The notes: a model not told the origin generated them from the letters alone. DNA of 64,000 nucleotides from Branchiostoma floridae (GCF_000003815.2 NC_049983.1:15267060-15331059), one strand, 5' to 3'; counted from the stretch's first letter, positions 13,005 to 26,011 are shown. Translations and numbers: made by a program.

Positions 13005-14640
13005 TACTGCAGCGAAACTATCGGGTTTGCCGGGTTCTGAACATGCTACGGTCGTGACTTTTAGTGTTAGATAGTTTCTGAGGCCGAGAATAAGTGGTAT
13101 AGGTTTGGGCCCTCTAGCATGATTGCAGTTCTGTGGGTAATGCAGATTGGCTTTGGGTTAACGTTGCGATTGCCCATTAATCACTTCCTGTTACACTACG
13201 GTGAACTTGAGTAGCGTATGCGAAAACGCAAACAGACGAAAAATACCTTCCCTTGAATAAATAGTCCCTTCTATTGACCCAATGACCTGTGATGTTTTAT
13301 ACGTCTAACATGTGACTTGCTCATTCACTTCTGAGTTATACTTCCTGTCACTTATTACCTTTGTGGTGACACCATCTTCCCACATACTTCCTGCCAATCT
13401 TTAGACTGTGTAATAGAATAACTACGGACACATTACATCATAACACAACATCCACCCCTTTAAAACAAGCTTCTGCACGCAGAGGCAAAAAAGGAGACCA
13501 ACAACAGAATTTTTCCACTATATATTCTTCTTCTTCTTCGTTGTGTTTAGGTGACCACGTACCATCATCTTGTTTCATTGTTGCCTGTTCAAACATCAGC
13601 AATACGTATATATGCATCAGATGTAAGCATATATATATATATAACTTAAGTACCACTCCAGTGGTAACAAAACAAATCGTTTGCTGTGACAGTTGGGAAG
13701 TCCCATGATCCCATATCGCTAGCAAACAGGCTTAGCTCCCACCGAGCGCGTATTGAGCAGGTAGAGTGCCAGTCAATTCAGGGGGCCATTCAAGAGTCAC
13801 AGTTAAGGGATGGAAGCGGAAGATTGCGTATCTAGCATCCAGTTACGTTTGACTGTGCAACATTTTCTGTCAGCTTTTAAAAACTGGCTAAAGATTTCAG
13901 CATTCTTTATCACTGCAGCGCAACTAGTACTGTTATATTCCGAACATGACATGATATTATAAATGACGGTTAGTTTTTGGACACGGAAAGGAGTGGTCTT
14001 GGTTTGAGCCCCCTAGCGACTGCTCGTAGACTTGCAGACGTATTTCTGTGTGGATCTTTTAAAAGTTAACCCAAAGATTGGGAGGAGGCTTAGCCGAACA
14101 GAAAAGCATAAGTTTGAATAGTAAACATTCTAAACAGTCAAATATAAAAGATAAAAAAAACCTGTCCTTCTGTTGCGGCATCAACTAAATTCGTCGATTT
14201 TCTTACAAATTCGGCCAATTTTCAGCTATGCAATTTTCAGCTAAGTATGCAATAACAACCCTTTCTCCATGGTGTTTTGTGACAAGTCCCTCCCTTGCAC
14301 GCAAAACGAAATGTCAATGTTGCAAACATCACGCTTTCTCCTCACGAACCCACGGTGACTCCTGCAGCGAAGCAGCAGGAACAGGGGACATCTCAATTAC
14401 TCTGATTACTAATAGTAGGAGTTTGCACACGTACGTAGCTAGGCAAGTAGTGGAATTACCTTTGTGCAGAAGGGTATGTTTTCTGTGTGTGTGTGAACCC
14501 ATGGTGACTACGGCAGCCGTGAGCGAGTCAACAGGAAAAGGGCACTTCTCAATTATTCTGATTACTGTAGGAGCTTGCACACGTACGTACTGTAGCTAGG
14601 CAAGCAGCGACATTGCCTTTGTAAAGAAGGTTATGTTTTG
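13005..14640. repeat. Degenerate duplicated intergenic segments
   Basis: A CTGCAGCG/CTAGC block near 13006-13110 is repeated in diverged form near 13913-14020. A second duplication of about 170 bp (CC[A/C]ATGGTGACT through TGCACACGTACGTA to GAAGGTTATGTTTT) is present at about 14350-14490 and 14500-14635. No gene is recognised between 12.9 and 15.1 kb. Confidence 0.5.
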
Positions 14641-15183
14641 GGATTTGTGTGTGTGTGTGTGTCTGCAAAATAAAGTTTGATCATAAGCCTCCTGGCGGCT
14701 TTTCATGGTGCTGCAGTAGAACGCTCGCTCTTTCTATCTTCTGGCCTGGACGTAGCTATGGGTGTTTTGGTGGCAGAAAGTTTTTTGTGGCTAGATGAAA
14801 TGTGGTATAGATTGGGATCACATTAGCAGGGTCATTTTATGTGGACATTTTGAAAGTGAATAATTGAAGAACGATGTATAGATTTTTGGGCACATCTATT
14901 GTCTATATTCATCGAGACACTATCTTTGGATACTGCTTTTTACGCCATTTTGCTTTCTCTCTTTCTTTGCTACAACATTCTCCAGCTCTTTTTAGCTTTT
15001 CTTTCTTTCCCTTTCTTCTCTTTTAAAGTCACAACTTTGATAAAAAGTGCAGTCTGCATATGGCATAAATCATCGTCAAGCTTAATCATACAAAATGTGA
15101 CAGTATTGTGCTTGAATGTATATAATTCCTACACATTAGTAATACAGAACTGTATTATGTCTAACTTACGTACCGAGAGCACT

Positions 15184-16691
15184 TCTTCAAAATGTTGCGC
15201 CCATCTTGCGGTCTGTTCCCTTTCGGAAGTCAGTAATTTCCCCTGTTTGTCCTTAATGGGTACAGAGCTGGCACTGCTCTGGTTGCAGAGTTTCTTGGTG
15301 ATTCTGTACACTGTGCTTAACTCCCCTCTAGTTGCAGCCTGTTCTGCTTCGGTTGCTAAATCTTCTACGAATGCTCTCTTGTCACGGCGGGCACTTCGTT
15401 TTACCTGTTTGTCTTTGTTCCTGTATGCTTCCTTTGCTTGTTGGGTCTTAGAGGTCAGTAACTTCTGTTTGGCTACTTTCCGCTCTTCGATTTTCCTCCA
15501 GGTCTCTTGTGTCAGCCATTCTTTGTCCTTCCTCTTTCTATGGCCTAGGACTTTCTTGGCAGTTTCACTGTACACTTTCGTTATGGTATCCCAGGATGTT
15601 TCTACAACGTTAGGTTCTTCTTCGTCTACTAGGTTTTCAAGGGCTTTAAAGCGGTTTCTTAGTTCTAGAGCAAATTCACGTCTGATTTCAGGTTTACGCA
15701 GTTTGGAAGTGTCAAACACCTTGCATCGTTGCTTGGTGGGAGGGCTTGCTCTCAGCTTCAGCCTGACCTTGGTAACTACCAGATGGTGGTCGCTGCCAAC
15801 ATCTGCTCCGCGGTAGGCTCTCACGTCCAGCACAGACCTCTGCCACTTCTTGTTCACCATTACATGGTCTATTTGGTTGATGGTGTGTCCATCCGGAGAG
15901 TTCCAAGTTAACTTGTGAATAGTTTTGTGAGGAAAGATAGTCCCACCTATCACCAGCCTGTTACTCAGACAGAGGTCCACAAGTCTCTCACCATTGTCGT
16001 TGATGCTGCCGCATCCATGACGACCCATGGCATCTTCTCTCCCACTGTTATCACTGCCAACTTTGGCGTTTAGATCTCCCATTATGATTAACATGTCATG
16101 CTGTGGGGTTTTACTGATTTCACGTTGTACTTGTTCGTACCACTCATCTTTGATGTCGTCTTCGGCATCATTGGTGGGTGCATAGCACTGTAAAACAGTG
16201 AGTCTGCAGTATTTGGAGTCAAATCTGGCTTTGATAAGTCTGTCACTGATGGGTTCCCATTCAAGGAGTGCTTTGGTTGCTTGTTTGTTCATTAGAAGCG
16301 CTACTCCATTTGCGTGTTGGCTGTCCTTACCGGAGTATACAATGGTTAGGCCGTCAGAAGTAGTTGTACGTCCTGAACCAGTCCATCTGCATTCACTCAC
16401 ACCAAGAACATCTAGGTTGTAGTTCATCATTTCTCTGCTTACTTGTGCTGTCTTGGATAGTTCAAACATGGTGCGAACATTCCATGTTCCAATCTTGATA
16501 GTGTTTTTAGGGCCAAGGAGGTTCCGCTTCGAGCTTCTGACTTCCTGTGGTAGGCTTTCGTCAGGAGCTGTCATGGTGCCTGCTGCTAGGCTGGAGCTTC
16601 CTGTCAGGCCCTGGGGTCTCGTGGGTATAAAAGTCATAGTTTCAGTAACTCGGAACTTTTTGTGGTGTGGGGTAGTTGACCCCACGCCCAA
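15184..16691 (-). pseudogene. LINE AP-endonuclease half (inverted 5' portion)
   Basis: The minus-strand open frame of about 500 aa has the apurinic/apyrimidinic endonuclease signatures of non-LTR elements: GTWNVRTM near residue 68, CYAPTND, IMGDLNAKVG, and SDHHLV with the catalytic His near the end of the domain. It is followed by a Lys/Glu-rich linker leading toward the reverse transcriptase. The LINE sequence ends at HFEEVL. The last residues, to about 15129, are read from host flanking DNA. In an uninverted copy this would continue directly into the reverse transcriptase, so the gene is broken by rearrangement although the frame itself is intact. Confidence 0.85.
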
Positions 16692-16893
16692 CCCCCAACC
16701 TGGAGGGCCAGGTGCCGCCTTTCGTCTGACCTCTCGCCTGTAACCTGCCCGGCATGGTTGAACCTGCCGGGGGCCTATATTGGACCCCCGCCGGTATAGC
16801 TCACAGGTTCCTTGAGATACTCAAGCCTCCCCACCACGACAAGGTAGCAGCACAGGAGGGGAGGGCACAGGAGGGAAGTGGGAAGGGGAGGCA

Positions 16894-18501
16894 CATTTTG
16901 AAGAAGTGCTTAACAGACCAGAACCTGATGTGCCGGCTGACCCTACACCTTCAGTGGATATTCCAATCAACATTGACCCACCTACAGAGGAAGAGGTAGA
17001 AACAGCAATAAAGGCACTAAAGAATGGTAAGGCCCCAGGCATAGACTCCATTCAAGCAGAACTTCTGAAGGCTGATTGTGCTACAGCTACTCTTCTCCTC
17101 ACTGACCTGTTTGCTAAAATCTGGAAACACGAAGTCATACCGCAAGACTGGAGTAAAGGGCTAATCGTCAAGATTCCTAAGAAGGGAGTTCTTAGTAACT
17201 GCGACAACTGGAGGGGTATAACACTTTTGTCCATCCCCAGTAAAGTGTTCTGCAGAATCCTCCTGAAAAGGATTGACAGTGCCATAGACTCCAGACTAAG
17301 GGAAGAACAAGCAGGATTCCGAAAAGGCCGCGGCTGCTCGGACCAAATCTTTGCACTGAGGAACATCATCGAACAGTGCATTGAATGGAACTCCCCACTG
17401 CTAATAAACTTCATCGACTTCCAGAAAGCATTTGACAGTGTGCATAGGGAAAGCCTCTGGAAGATTCTGAGGGCTTATGGTATTCCACACAAGATAGTTA
17501 CCTTAATAGAAACCTTTTACAAGCATTTTGAATGCAGTGTCATCACAGAGAACAGCCTGTCCGAATCGTTCCCTGTCAGGTCTGGTGTCAGACAGGGGTG
17601 CATTCTTTCGCCAATACTGTTCCTAATCACTATTGACTGGGTAATGAAAGAAGCAACTTCTGACCGACCACGGGGTATCAGATGGACTCCTTCTAAGTAC
17701 CTCGAGGACCTTGACTTTGCCGATGATTTGGCTGTCTTAGCATCCAAGCGTACCCTTCTTCAGGAAAAGACTGACCGGTTAAGCGAAAGGGGTAAACAAA
17801 CTGGACTGTACATTAACAAAAAGAAGACTCAAGTTATGTACATAAACACTCCTACAACCCCTCCCATCAGTTTAGACGGAGAGGTCCTGGAGAGCGTAGG
17901 GGTCTTCACTTACCTTGGAAGTGTGATGAGTACGCAGGATGGCGCACGGAAAGACATTAAAAGCCGACTCGACAAAGTCAGGGCATCCTTCAGCCGTCTG
18001 CAAACCATTTGGAAGTCCAAACAATACAGCCGCAAAACCAAAATCAGGCTATACAATAGTAATGTCAAATCAGTCCTTCTCTACGGTGCTGAGAGTTGGA
18101 GGGCCACCAAGACAGATATGAGGAAGTTAGACGCATTCCACAACAACTGTCTTAGGAAAATATGCAACATCTTCTGGCCTAACAAGATAACAAACGAAGA
18201 GCTGCACCGAATAACCGAATGTGGAAGAATAACTACAGAAATTACACACAGGCGGTTAAAATGGCTTGGCCACATTCTGAGGATGACTGACAACAGAATT
18301 CCAAAAGTTGCACTAACTTGGAGACCTGACGGTAAAAGAAAAAGAGGAAGACCCAAAACCACGTGGAGGAGAACAGTGTCAGATGACCTGGTGTCCATGG
18401 GTCTCTCCTGGAAGTCAGTACAGACAGCAGCGCAGGACCGACCCACATGGAGGAAGAAAGTCATAGCCTTATGTCTCACCAGGGACGAAGAGGATAAGTA
18501 A
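16894..18501 (+). pseudogene. LINE reverse transcriptase half
   Basis: A plus-strand open frame of about 531 aa with reverse transcriptase blocks in order: KAPGIDSIQAELLK, NWRGITLLSIPSKVF, EEQAGFRKGRGCSDQI, FIDFQKAFDSV, GVRQGCILSPILF, and the catalytic FADD box in DLDFADDLAVLA. These are followed by a C-terminal domain ending KRKRGRPKTTWRR. It would copy the element RNA at a nicked target. The conceptual frame begins at HFEEVL, the same residues that end the inverted endonuclease half. It has no promoter or start codon of its own and is not expected to be expressed as an enzyme. Confidence 0.88.
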
Positions 18502-18506
18502 GTAAG

Positions 18507-18900
18507 TACGTACCGAGAGGCAACTGAAATAAAGCTCTCTTCCAGATAGTCGCTTTATCAATTTAATCGCACAATTCTATTTATGATTTTATTTCTAAAA
18601 TGGTCAATAAATATCGATTATCATGTCAGGTATCTATCGGGATCGGTGTGATGAATCGTGTGCCATTAATCTTGGAGAAAACTTAATTCCTACACATCTT
18701 ACTATTACAGAATTGTATTATGTCTAACTTACGTACCGAGAGGCGACTGCAATAAAGCTCTCTTCCAGATCATCGCTTTATCAAATTAATCGCACAATTC
18801 TATTTATGATTTTATATCTAAAATGGTCAATAAATATCGATCATCATGTCAGGTATCTATCGGAATTGGTGTGATGAATTGTGTGCCATTCATCTCGTAC
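18507..18900 (+). repeat. Host tandem duplication split by the RTE LINE
   Basis: A unit of about 215 bp (ATTCCTACACAT, GTATTATGTCTAACTTACG, AATAAAGCTCTCTTCCAG, then AGGTATCTATCGG) is present whole at about 18688-18900. Its sister copy is divided: the left part is at about 15124-15179 and the right part at 18507-18680, with the LINE between. The two copies differ by scattered substitutions. Confidence 0.8.
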
Positions 18901-19109
18901 AAAACGTCGACAAGCGTACCCGCTAGAATCCACGCGATGTGCAGATAAATTACACAGTTCGATCGAACTGTTATAGGTGATTCATTCTGCTTCATTAAAG
19001 AGACGGTTTTAATGGTTCGTGTAATAAATCAGCAGCCGAACACGGAGTAAAGGTAACATGTAGTTTGTCTTTGGGTTATATGGAGATGTTGTCTTCATTG
19101 TTTTGTGCT

Positions 19110-19320
19110 CTGTTGAATGAGTGAATGAATGAATGAATGAATGAGTGAAAGAATGGATGAATAAACGAACGAACGACTGAACGCAAGAATGAATGGATTT
19201 TTTTTCAACCTTTATTTAGCCTTGATATATCATTCGGCCTGAGCCGTTTTTCAAGATTTCAAGGGTGAATGAATGGATGGATGAATAATTGAGTGAATGA
19301 ATGAATGAATGAAATAATGA
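19110..19320 (+). repeat. (GAAT)n microsatellite
   Basis: Degenerate GAAT/GAGT tetranucleotide runs at about 19115-19165 and 19265-19325 are separated by unrelated sequence. Confidence 0.8.
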
Positions 19321-19739
19321 ATTAATCACCAGTTGAAAGTCCTAGATGAAATATATCAGTACAAATCTGCTGAACACAGTACACCGTACGTGAAAGTAAA
19401 TAAGCTGTTTTAATATGAATAACACAGGGTGGCACATTTCTGAAAGTTTATCTACTGAGGACTTTCTGGTATTTCTTTAGAATTTCTCCGTTAATCAACT
19501 CTGCTAACACAAAATCAAAACAAATGACAACAAATCTGAAAAACACATTATGCGGGCAAAAACCATTCTGTTGGATAAAGTCTTATGGCGGTTATCTGTG
19601 CTCTTTACTCAAAATATATAATTTCATCCAAATTTTCAAAAATATTTACATTGAAAAAGTCGTCTGACTTATAAAACAACCTGGCACCCCCAGCTCAGCA
19701 AGTAAAAAAAAAAAAACACTTGTAATTCAATGAATTCTC

Positions 19740-20120
19740 GTTGGCAGTTCATTGGTTAACCAAACTGAGCTATCAGGATGATTGGTTTGTTTACGTACTT
19801 TCATACTGACAGCCCATTGGACAAGAATTGGCCAATCAGGATGATTGGTATAAAAATACTGACAGCCCATTGGCCAATTAGGATGATTGATTTGTCGATT
19901 TCGTTCACCAAATTGACCGATCAGAATGATTGATCTCTTTACTTATCTAGTATTGGTTAAGCATAATGACCATGTAAGATCGTCGGGCTATACTAGATTG
20001 ACCTGTCATCCCATCGCACTGAAACAAACCGACCAATCAGGTTGATTTATTCGTTGGTACTGACAGCCCATTGGTTTATCATAATGACCAATCATGATGA
20101 CTGATCTTTCAATTTCTATC
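19740..20120 (+). repeat. Interspersed CCAAT/ATTGG-containing repeats
   Basis: Units combining CTGACAGCCCATTGG with CCAATCAGGATGATTG recur about every 70-80 bp. Further copies lie at about 21000-21115. Each unit carries CCAAT or its complement ATTGG, so the block is dense in potential NF-Y sites, although it may simply be a decayed satellite. Confidence 0.65.
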
Positions 20121-23100
20121 TTATAGTATAGCCGTGTTCATGGCCGACGTTGATTGGCTTTAGGGTAGATGAGTCCGATATATGGAGCTGTGTTGGTCTC
20201 TTCAGCACCCACGGGGATGGTCAATAATAATCAAACAATCGATCAACATTTGATTAGTCTTTACCTAGCTAGTAGTATGATTTGCACCTTAGTGATAAAT
20301 AGGGCTTTGACAAATAAGAAGATTGCAATTTGAAACTTCTGAAAGAAAATGATTTTGGACTATTCATAGAAAAGTAACTTGCAAAATTGTATACTTCTGA
20401 ATAAGATGGAGCAAGATAAATGCGTAAAATATAAAACAAAAGAAAAACATGCGATAGTCAACTCAACGCAAGGCCTGAACTTGACACAGATTTTTTAATC
20501 TTCCTGTCTTTCTTAATTGGAAACACAATGTTATGTAAAATTTTGGTAACAGGTTTGTTGGCCGACAACTCCTTCCACTACCCACAATTAACAGAAAGTG
20601 ACCTTCGAACAACGCACAATGAAAAAATGCGCCCGTAGTTTCTAATGTTTAACACGTTCATGTTGATACACCAGGCTTTATCACAAACAACCACCTGGTC
20701 TCTACGTCTGTCTCTTTACCTCGCGGCTTACTGACTGAAAAGGTCCGGAGCTTTCCCACCATTCCAAGCCTTACGCACATCTGTCGTTTGCAGTCCGGTC
20801 AGCCAGGTCGATACGAAACCTGCGTCGGAACGTTAACAATGTAACAACCTGAACTTAGAGTATCCTTTGCGACCTTGAGGAGGAAAAGGTGAGTTGAATC
20901 AATCATTTATTTTCTGAAATCAGAAATCAGAAAGGAAGTAATATTATTTGCCCAGCCATCAATCGAGAAGGTACTACGTAAAGTCAACACAGAAAGTACT
21001 GACCAATCAGGCTGATTTATTCGTCGAAGTTTACAGCTCATTGGTTTACCATAATTCACTATATTGTCCAATCAAAATGACTGATCCTCCGATGCTGACA
21101 GCTCATTGGTACACTCGGTGCGCGTAACTCCCTGTGGAGGCGCTGTTCATAATTACGAATTGTTATTTTGTCTATTAGTTAGAGACAAACTACTTCGTTG
21201 GAACGGCTTATCAGTCGATTAACTTGGATTTGGATGATAAATTCCCTACAGGTCGCTGAACTCTACCTTCTGATTCATGATAGGCTGTCATATCCAGAAA
21301 TAGCTGTTAGGGGTTCATTCTTACTTTCTTTTATTTCTCCCTCTGGGGTGAATGATATGTTATTCATTTTATTACCCTTTGTGTGATTTAAAAATAATGT
21401 TTTCTGTCACATATGCGTGTGCAAGTTATTCAAGAGTTTTAAAGTTCATAAATGTAGATACGTTGCTTCATACATTCTATCTATTGCACTGTTATCTTGA
21501 TCAGTGTTAGCTGATTTGATTATTTCTTGTTAACTAGAAGCCAGTTTATTTTCCCACGACAACCATTTCTAACTTCTAAATAAGACATTTGCTTAACATC
21601 TGCATTGCTGTAACTGACGTGCTGTAACGGCTGTGATTTGAATTTACGATCCCAGAATCCCCAAGGTGCATACGTCATCACAAATCATGATCAACCAGCC
21701 TAATGGCTTCTTCTATCGCTTGGAGTTTGGACAACCGCCAACTTGGAGTCAATGTGTATGAGAGGTTGTTGCACCCGCTGAAAGATAATGGAGAGGGGCC
21801 AAGATGGCACGTACTCTCACAAGTGCATACTGGACCATGCACTGTGGCTCCAAGAGGCCACCTCTAGCCTTAGAATTAGTTATATGATTACTTGATTTAT
21901 TTATTTCTGTATTCTTTTACAAGGGTAAGCTCCCATCGGTGACGAGCCATGATGAGAGGCCCTGGAAACATATGCACAATAATAGTTATTACACATAATA
22001 CGATATTTAAATAGCACATAGCAAAATCACAACATCGTGTCCTTACTCATGTCCCAATCCATGCCAAGTCATTAAGGGCGTTAAGGATTGGCGATCAGAG
22101 GTAATAATAACATTATCTGTCATGATCCCTTAGAAAAAACCGTAAGACTGCCAGATTTAAATAAATACGGTTTGAAGCCTACTCAAGAGAATCTTGAATC
22201 TAAAAAATGTTGCATTTAAAACCTTTTGGAGGTTTCCATGTGGCCGTCTGAAGGTCCAGGCGGAATTCATAGAGTTGACGCTGCAGCTTTTTATCACATT
22301 TCATCGTTTTTATTATGTTTCACTAAGTACAGGCAATACCAGTAACCAGAAGACATAAACGTGCTTGGTACAGAAAGAAGACGGGGACATTTGGATAAAT
22401 ATAGAAACGTGAATACGTTTGGAATTCTCGTCAAAATACTAATACTCAATGCCTGGAGACAAAATTACTTTTTTGTGTGTATATATTCCATTATAAAAAC
22501 CATGGCGTAGAGATGCACTGTGTCCTCCTTGCACATGCATCACGTACAATGATATAGTCTCGTAATTTGGTCATTTTACTGACATTTGCAGAAAATTGGA
22601 AACGTGCTTTTGCCTTTCCAAGGTAGATTGCATAGACCATAACATCGTGTGGCCGGGCCACACTAAACAACATCAATCACGATTTCTCCTGGCGACCTCA
22701 GCAAGGTCACAATAAGCTTACCTGTGAAACACCTGCCTGTAATGTCCCAGTGGGACATATCAAAGGCCACACCGCCCGCACGTGAGAACTGTGGGTCCCT
22801 CAGCTGCCTAGGTACCATCCCACAAGCGTCCCCAAAGGCCACTTTAATTTCAACCTTTCATCAACGGTCACATCGCAATCAGACAGAAATTACAGCCCCA
22901 CGGCTATCATATTACACGATTTATTGTCCCGTGGGACCGAATGAAGAGTTCAAGATTAAAAGACTTTTGAAATAATTGAAGCTATATGTTGTGGCTGAGA
23001 CTGCAATCTGTACCAGCGGTAGAAATCCAGATTTGAGTCTGCAAATTTAAAGATTAACATGATGATGATTTATTTTTTCACATTTTTTTTGAAAAAAAAA

Positions 23101-23242
23101 AGCAAATTAAAGAAAGCATGAAAATGTGCAGGGGGTAGGGGTGGCATGTGGCTTGTACAGAACTGTCACTTTAAATCATTGGACTGACTTGAAATTCAGG
23201 ATTTATAGAGCGGTCATCAATCAAAAGATGCAGATGCTATAG
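20121..23242. other. Intergenic, nothing firm
   Basis: Apart from the CCAAT-repeat cluster at 21000-21115, no protein gene, RNA gene or clear transposon is recognisable up to the assembly gap. Confidence 0.35.
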
Positions 23243-23342
23243 NNNNNNNNNNNNNNNNNNNNNNNNNNNNNNNNNNNNNNNNNNNNNNNNNNNNNNNNNN
23301 NNNNNNNNNNNNNNNNNNNNNNNNNNNNNNNNNNNNNNNNNN
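23243..23342. other. Assembly gap (100 N)
   Basis: Exactly 100 N, a conventional placeholder; the true length is unknown. Confidence 0.99.
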
Positions 23343-23825
23343 TTCATTTACATATGATCGTACTCCCAACTTTGCAGTAAATATCTGTCTGTTCACGTGC
23401 CGAAACTGTATAGTTGCACGGCGGCCTCATCTAACTTCGTTCCGCTGCCTTGAGGGGCCCATCTGTTCCGGTTACCTCCTGTCGGGATGACATTTGTGGG
23501 AGAGACGATACAGTTTGTCTTCGTTGCCGTAATGCGACACTTGCCGGCGCTGGTAACGATGTTGTATAAGGGTAATCAAAGTGCGTTGCTCTTCATCACC
23601 GCCCTTCGGTAACGCACAGAAATGAAACATTGCTATGATGCTGTAAATACGTTTTTAAAAGCTGTTTCAATGCAAGTAGCTATAGGTATATGACCTACGT
23701 AGATGAACCTCACCAAAATATGTGGCCAATGAAATGTTTGTCAAACTATTTTGTTCAGGGATTTTTTTAAATAAAACTAGAGAAAAGTGGTTAAAATAGA
23801 GTTTTGTCTTATAGGGTGCTCATTA
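23343..23825. other. Intergenic, nothing recognised
   Basis: No coding or structural feature is visible between the gap and the TTAA-flanked element. Confidence 0.35.
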
Positions 23826-23829
23826 TTAA

Positions 23830-26007
23830 AGGGGCATTCCACTCCAGAAGCGAGTGTTATTTTCTGATAGATGATATTTTTTGGGATACAAATGCACTCG
23901 ACTTTTCGCAAAGTTACCTGATTGGTCTTTTAGACAATATTCTTTTCTAAATTAGAGCACCCCCATGTGGACCCGCTTCTAATGTACTGCGCCGTATCTA
24001 ACAAGGACATTTCAATCAATCTCGGAAAAAATCTATTTGACAAATTTGTAAAACCCATCTTTATGTACTGTTCAGAAATCACTTGCTTTGACCGTTTTTC
24101 TAAAAGTATAAGAATCATTGTATCACATACCAATAACATCTGCGAACCTTCCTCAAAGGTTTTTTCTACTTTACTTAAAAAACTTAATATTCAAGATAAC
24201 TTTCCAGCTACCATTCGAAAAACCACCTCTTCTGCTTTGAATACTACTTATGTTGTATGTTTGGAAAGAAATACAGATAAAGAAATACTATTGCGTCATA
24301 CCAATAGCCATATTTTACGAGATAACGGTTTCCAAATTATAAACCTAGACTCAAATCAACAAATTCCAGAATTTGACATCATTGACATGCGCTTCCAAAA
24401 ATTTCTGTTAGGCATTCATGCCAAAGCCTCAAACGATGGTGTCAGGGGAGAATTGGGAACTTTCCCAGCTAGGATTGATGCAGAAATGCAACTTGTGAAA
24501 TATTGGCATCGTTTAGTTAATGTGCCCGAAGATGCCCTTCTTCGTGAGGCATACAATACTGTTTCATTCGGAGAACATGATTGGATTGTCCACGTAAAAA
24601 ATATCCTCAACTACCAAGGCTTTGGACACATATGGCTGAACCCGAGGTCATACCACATAGACACAATCACCACTCAGTTACGACAACGTTTACAAGATAT
24701 ATACGTGCAAAATTGGCATTCCTCTATTCGAAACAATTCCAAACTCTCATCTCTTTCTACATTGAACAAGCATTACAAGCAAGAAAATTACATTTCAACC
24801 ATAAAGAGCCTTGACGTCCGTAGGGCAATCACACAACTCAGAATTGGCTGTCACAAATTAAATATAGAAACCGGAAGATTCCAAAAAATCCCTATTGACC
24901 AGAGGGTTTGTCCATTCTGTCCAGAGCTAATCGAAGACGAATATCACTTTATGGTTGTATGTCCCAAATATTCCGATATACGCAATTCTCTATACAAAAG
25001 GCTGTCATTTTGTACACAAGGATTTATCCAAATGGACCTGAAGTGCAAATTCAGATACATAATGACATGTGACAATCCCTGCATGGCAGATATAGGAAAA
25101 TATATCAAAGAAGGTTTTGACATTAGAAATTCCCCAAATGATTGTAAAAGCCTCCAATGATTGTAAGAAACTTATCCCATACTACAACTCCTGTATTAGT
25201 TAGATAAGCCCTAAGTTAAGTTATAGCACTGTAGTTATGTAGATGCCATACTTTGTACCTCGTACAATTGTTGTGCAATAAAGTTATATATGAGTTCGCG
25301 ACTTCCGTCACACCTTCTCGCTAACGGTAGTCGGGATAAGCTTGACAAAGCAGTCAAGTGACTAGCACACATGTAGGGAAATACAAAAAAAAGTTTGAAG
25401 ACTATATCATCTTGGGTTGGGGATATTTGGCCACTTAACTATAAGGAGTTGAAAGTCGGTCAACGTAAAATGGCGGCGCCAAAACTGCTTGTGTGGCCGA
25501 CGTTGGGCACAATTTCTCGCTAACGGTAGAACCGCTGAGCGAACGAAAATGGTAAGGTGGCTATCGGACATTAAGGAAGTAACACACAAAGTTTGAAGCT
25601 CAGCGGTTCTTGGAATCCAGAGATGTGGTCACTTTTGTGGATCATTCTTCTCTAAAAAGGCTACTTTTATACATTAACAAATTACTACAGAATGACCCAC
25701 AAACGTTCTAATGACGTTTGTGCACACACATACAGTCTACTCAAAAAGTGATCCTAAAACATCATAGTATCGAAATCTATACTAGTACTAACCGGTACCT
25801 GTTGCCATGGTCAAAGCCACGTCCTCCCTCAGCAGCGCACAATGCATTGGAAGGGTCCTCAAGGGAAATCAAGAACTCGTTTGCTACAAGGTTCCCTCTG
25901 CGTTTAAGCTTAAACTTGTGGTAAATTTGACCAAACAAACTTGATTCAAACATAATTATTTATTCTCTGAGGAATAATAATGCTCGTTTCTGGAGTGGAA
26001 TGCCCCT
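23830..26007. mobile_element. TTAA-flanked TIR DNA transposon (non-autonomous)
   Basis: The 2178-bp element is bounded by TTAA at 23826-23829 and 26008-26011. Its 25-bp terminal inverted repeats begin AGGGGCATTCCACTCC and differ at one position. TTAA targets are used by piggyBac and Kolobok elements, and the AGGG start fits Kolobok better; this is inference. No transposase is seen. The interior carries a LINE fragment (about 23940-25295). It also carries two related segments containing TTCTCGCTAACGGTAG and AAAGTTTGAAG, at about 25315-25405 and 25510-25600. Confidence 0.8.
23967..25295 (+). pseudogene. C-terminal fragment of a LINE ORF2 with its 3' UTR
   Basis: An open frame of 397 aa (23967-25160) lacks endonuclease and reverse transcriptase motifs. 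It ends in a LINE-type C-terminal zinc motif, CPFCPEL followed by EYHFMVVCP (C-x2-C ... H-x4-C), preceded by RRAITQLRIGCHKLN. This matches the tail region of I/Tx1-like non-LTR polyproteins. The 3' UTR ends TTGTACCTCGTACAATTG and CAATAAAG, the same ending seen in the 29.6-30.7 kb repeats, which defines a local LINE family. It is a 5'-truncated copy with an open frame but no function on its own. Confidence 0.7.
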
Positions 26008-26011
26008 TTAA

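Larger units (their letters stand above)
15180..18506. mobile_element. RTE-type non-LTR retrotransposon with inverted 5' half
   Basis: The element is flanked by a perfect 13-bp target duplication, TACGTACCGAGAG, at 15167-15179 and 18507-18519. Its endonuclease half lies on the minus strand (15180 to about 16890) and its reverse transcriptase half on the plus strand (about 16890-18506). Both halves share the sequence CATTTTGAAGAAGTGCT at the break, at about 15179-15195 and 16893-16909. That is the structure left by twin priming during target-primed reverse transcription. The 5' UTR is included, so the copy is nearly full length. The 3' end is a short (TAAG)n tail. The motifs fit the RTE lineage rather than L1 or R2, but the exact family needs a library search. 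Confidence 0.88.

Noticed and set aside
14899-15816. Plus-strand open frame of about 305 aa
   Set aside because: It runs antisense to the LINE endonuclease and has no protein signature.
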